The notes under the pieces are model-generated. The model was not told where the DNA came from. It saw nothing but the letters and a program-made list of their open reading frames with translations, and made no database searches. A stretch of 6,170 nucleotides of DNA. It comes from Bdellovibrionales bacterium. Its GTDB lineage: Bacteria > Bdellovibrionota > JAFGOL01. The position numbers and the translations under genes are program-made. Positions 5,881-6,170 of the stretch are shown piece after piece. The stretch covers positions 1 to 6,170 of the forward strand of contig JAKLHL010000087.1 of NCBI GenBank assembly GCA_022710165.1, given 5' to 3'. Each line of letters starts with the position of its first letter. Position 1 is the first letter of the stretch.

Positions 5881-6170
5881 TTATATGCCCATGGAAAGTA
5901 TCGGACCTATGCTGAACACGGACACTCTGCCTTTTGTGACCTTGTAGGCGATGCTTATATCCAAGCCCGCTTTCATGTCATCAGCTATGTCTATTAGCCC
6001 TCCAAAGCTGAACTTTATACCTACGGCGCCGACTGAACTTAGGCCTTTTACTTTCCAGTAGTTGTAACCAACGCCAAACTTGAAGTATGAATAAGGCATC
6101 TGGGCCCTGAATTCCGGGCCTGCCAGCAGATTGTAGTACCAAACACCTCTTGCAAGTGCAGTGGAATAAT
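5881..6170 (-). CDS. Outer-membrane beta-barrel protein (C-terminal part, 5' end outside window)
   Basis: The minus-strand frame is open from the window edge to TAA at 5883-5881 and gives 95 visible residues. The ATG at 6099 is internal: the frame continues upstream of it as '...ARGVWYYNLLAGPEFRAQ', which has the same character. The sequence alternates polar and hydrophobic residues and is rich in Gly and aromatics: 'YSYFKFGVGYNYWKV', 'SSVGAVGIKFSFGGLIDI', 'MKAGLDISIAYKV', 'RVSVFSIGPILSMGI'. This is the pattern of amphipathic transmembrane beta strands in small OmpA/OmpW-like or 'OMP_b-brl' porin-like barrels. The last residue is Ile, not the usual Phe/Trp, although the final strand is otherwise fitting. 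Substrate and role are unknown. Its stop lies 3 bp from the transketolase stop on the other strand. Confidence 0.65.
   Translation of the reverse strand, partial: YSTALARGVWYYNLLAGPEFRAQMPYSYFKFGVGYNYWKVKGLSSVGAVGIKFSFGGLIDIADDMKAGLDISIAYKVTKGRVSVFSIGPILSMGI

Noticed and set aside
6103..6120. 18-bp near-palindrome GGCCCTGAATTCCGGGCC
   Set aside because: One mismatched pair, and it lies inside the beta-barrel coding frame where it encodes ordinary residues; probably chance.

Overview
The window reads as chromosomal DNA of a Gram-negative bacterium. It holds the end of a type IV pilus assembly operon (a pilP 3' end and a complete pilQ secretin gene), a TPR-repeat protein gene, a complete transketolase gene and the 3' end of an outer-membrane beta-barrel gene. 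Codon use is moderately AT-leaning, with very frequent ATA (Ile) and AGA/AGG (Arg). The PilP-PilQ order, the PilQ with a lipobox, and a cytoplasmic TPR protein with a 'NPRSRIFAPLAEAYRK' N-terminus recall deltaproteobacteria-like or candidate-phylum (Bdellovibrio-like, Omnitrophota-like) genomes. This lineage guess is inference and weak.

Layout: 1-252 (+) is the C-terminal end of PilP. 253-2502 (+) is PilQ, starting directly after the pilP stop codon, so the two are translationally linked parts of a pilMNOPQ-type operon. 2503-2707 is the only non-coding stretch between convergent genes, and almost all of it is a 190-bp inverted-repeat element (2519-2708) with perfect 27-bp ends, imperfect inner arms and an unpaired centre carrying four CTCG motifs at 10-11 bp spacing. 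2708-3802 (-) is the TPR protein, convergent to pilQ, whose stop codon shares a base with the element. 3803-3909 is a divergent promoter region. 3910-5877 (+) is transketolase. 5881-6170 (-) is the C-terminal part of a beta-barrel protein, convergent to transketolase with only 3 bp between the stop codons.

How the genes work together: PilP and PilQ belong to the same machine. PilP is the periplasmic lipoprotein that joins the inner-membrane PilMNO complex to the PilQ outer-membrane pore through which the pilus fibre passes. Transketolase is central carbon metabolism and has no evident link to the pilus. The TPR protein may be a scaffold, and a link to the pilus rests only on proximity. I see no defence system, phage, CRISPR array or RNA gene. 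The least ordinary items are the MITE-like inverted-repeat element and the TPR-gene promoter, whose geometry predicts a leaderless mRNA.
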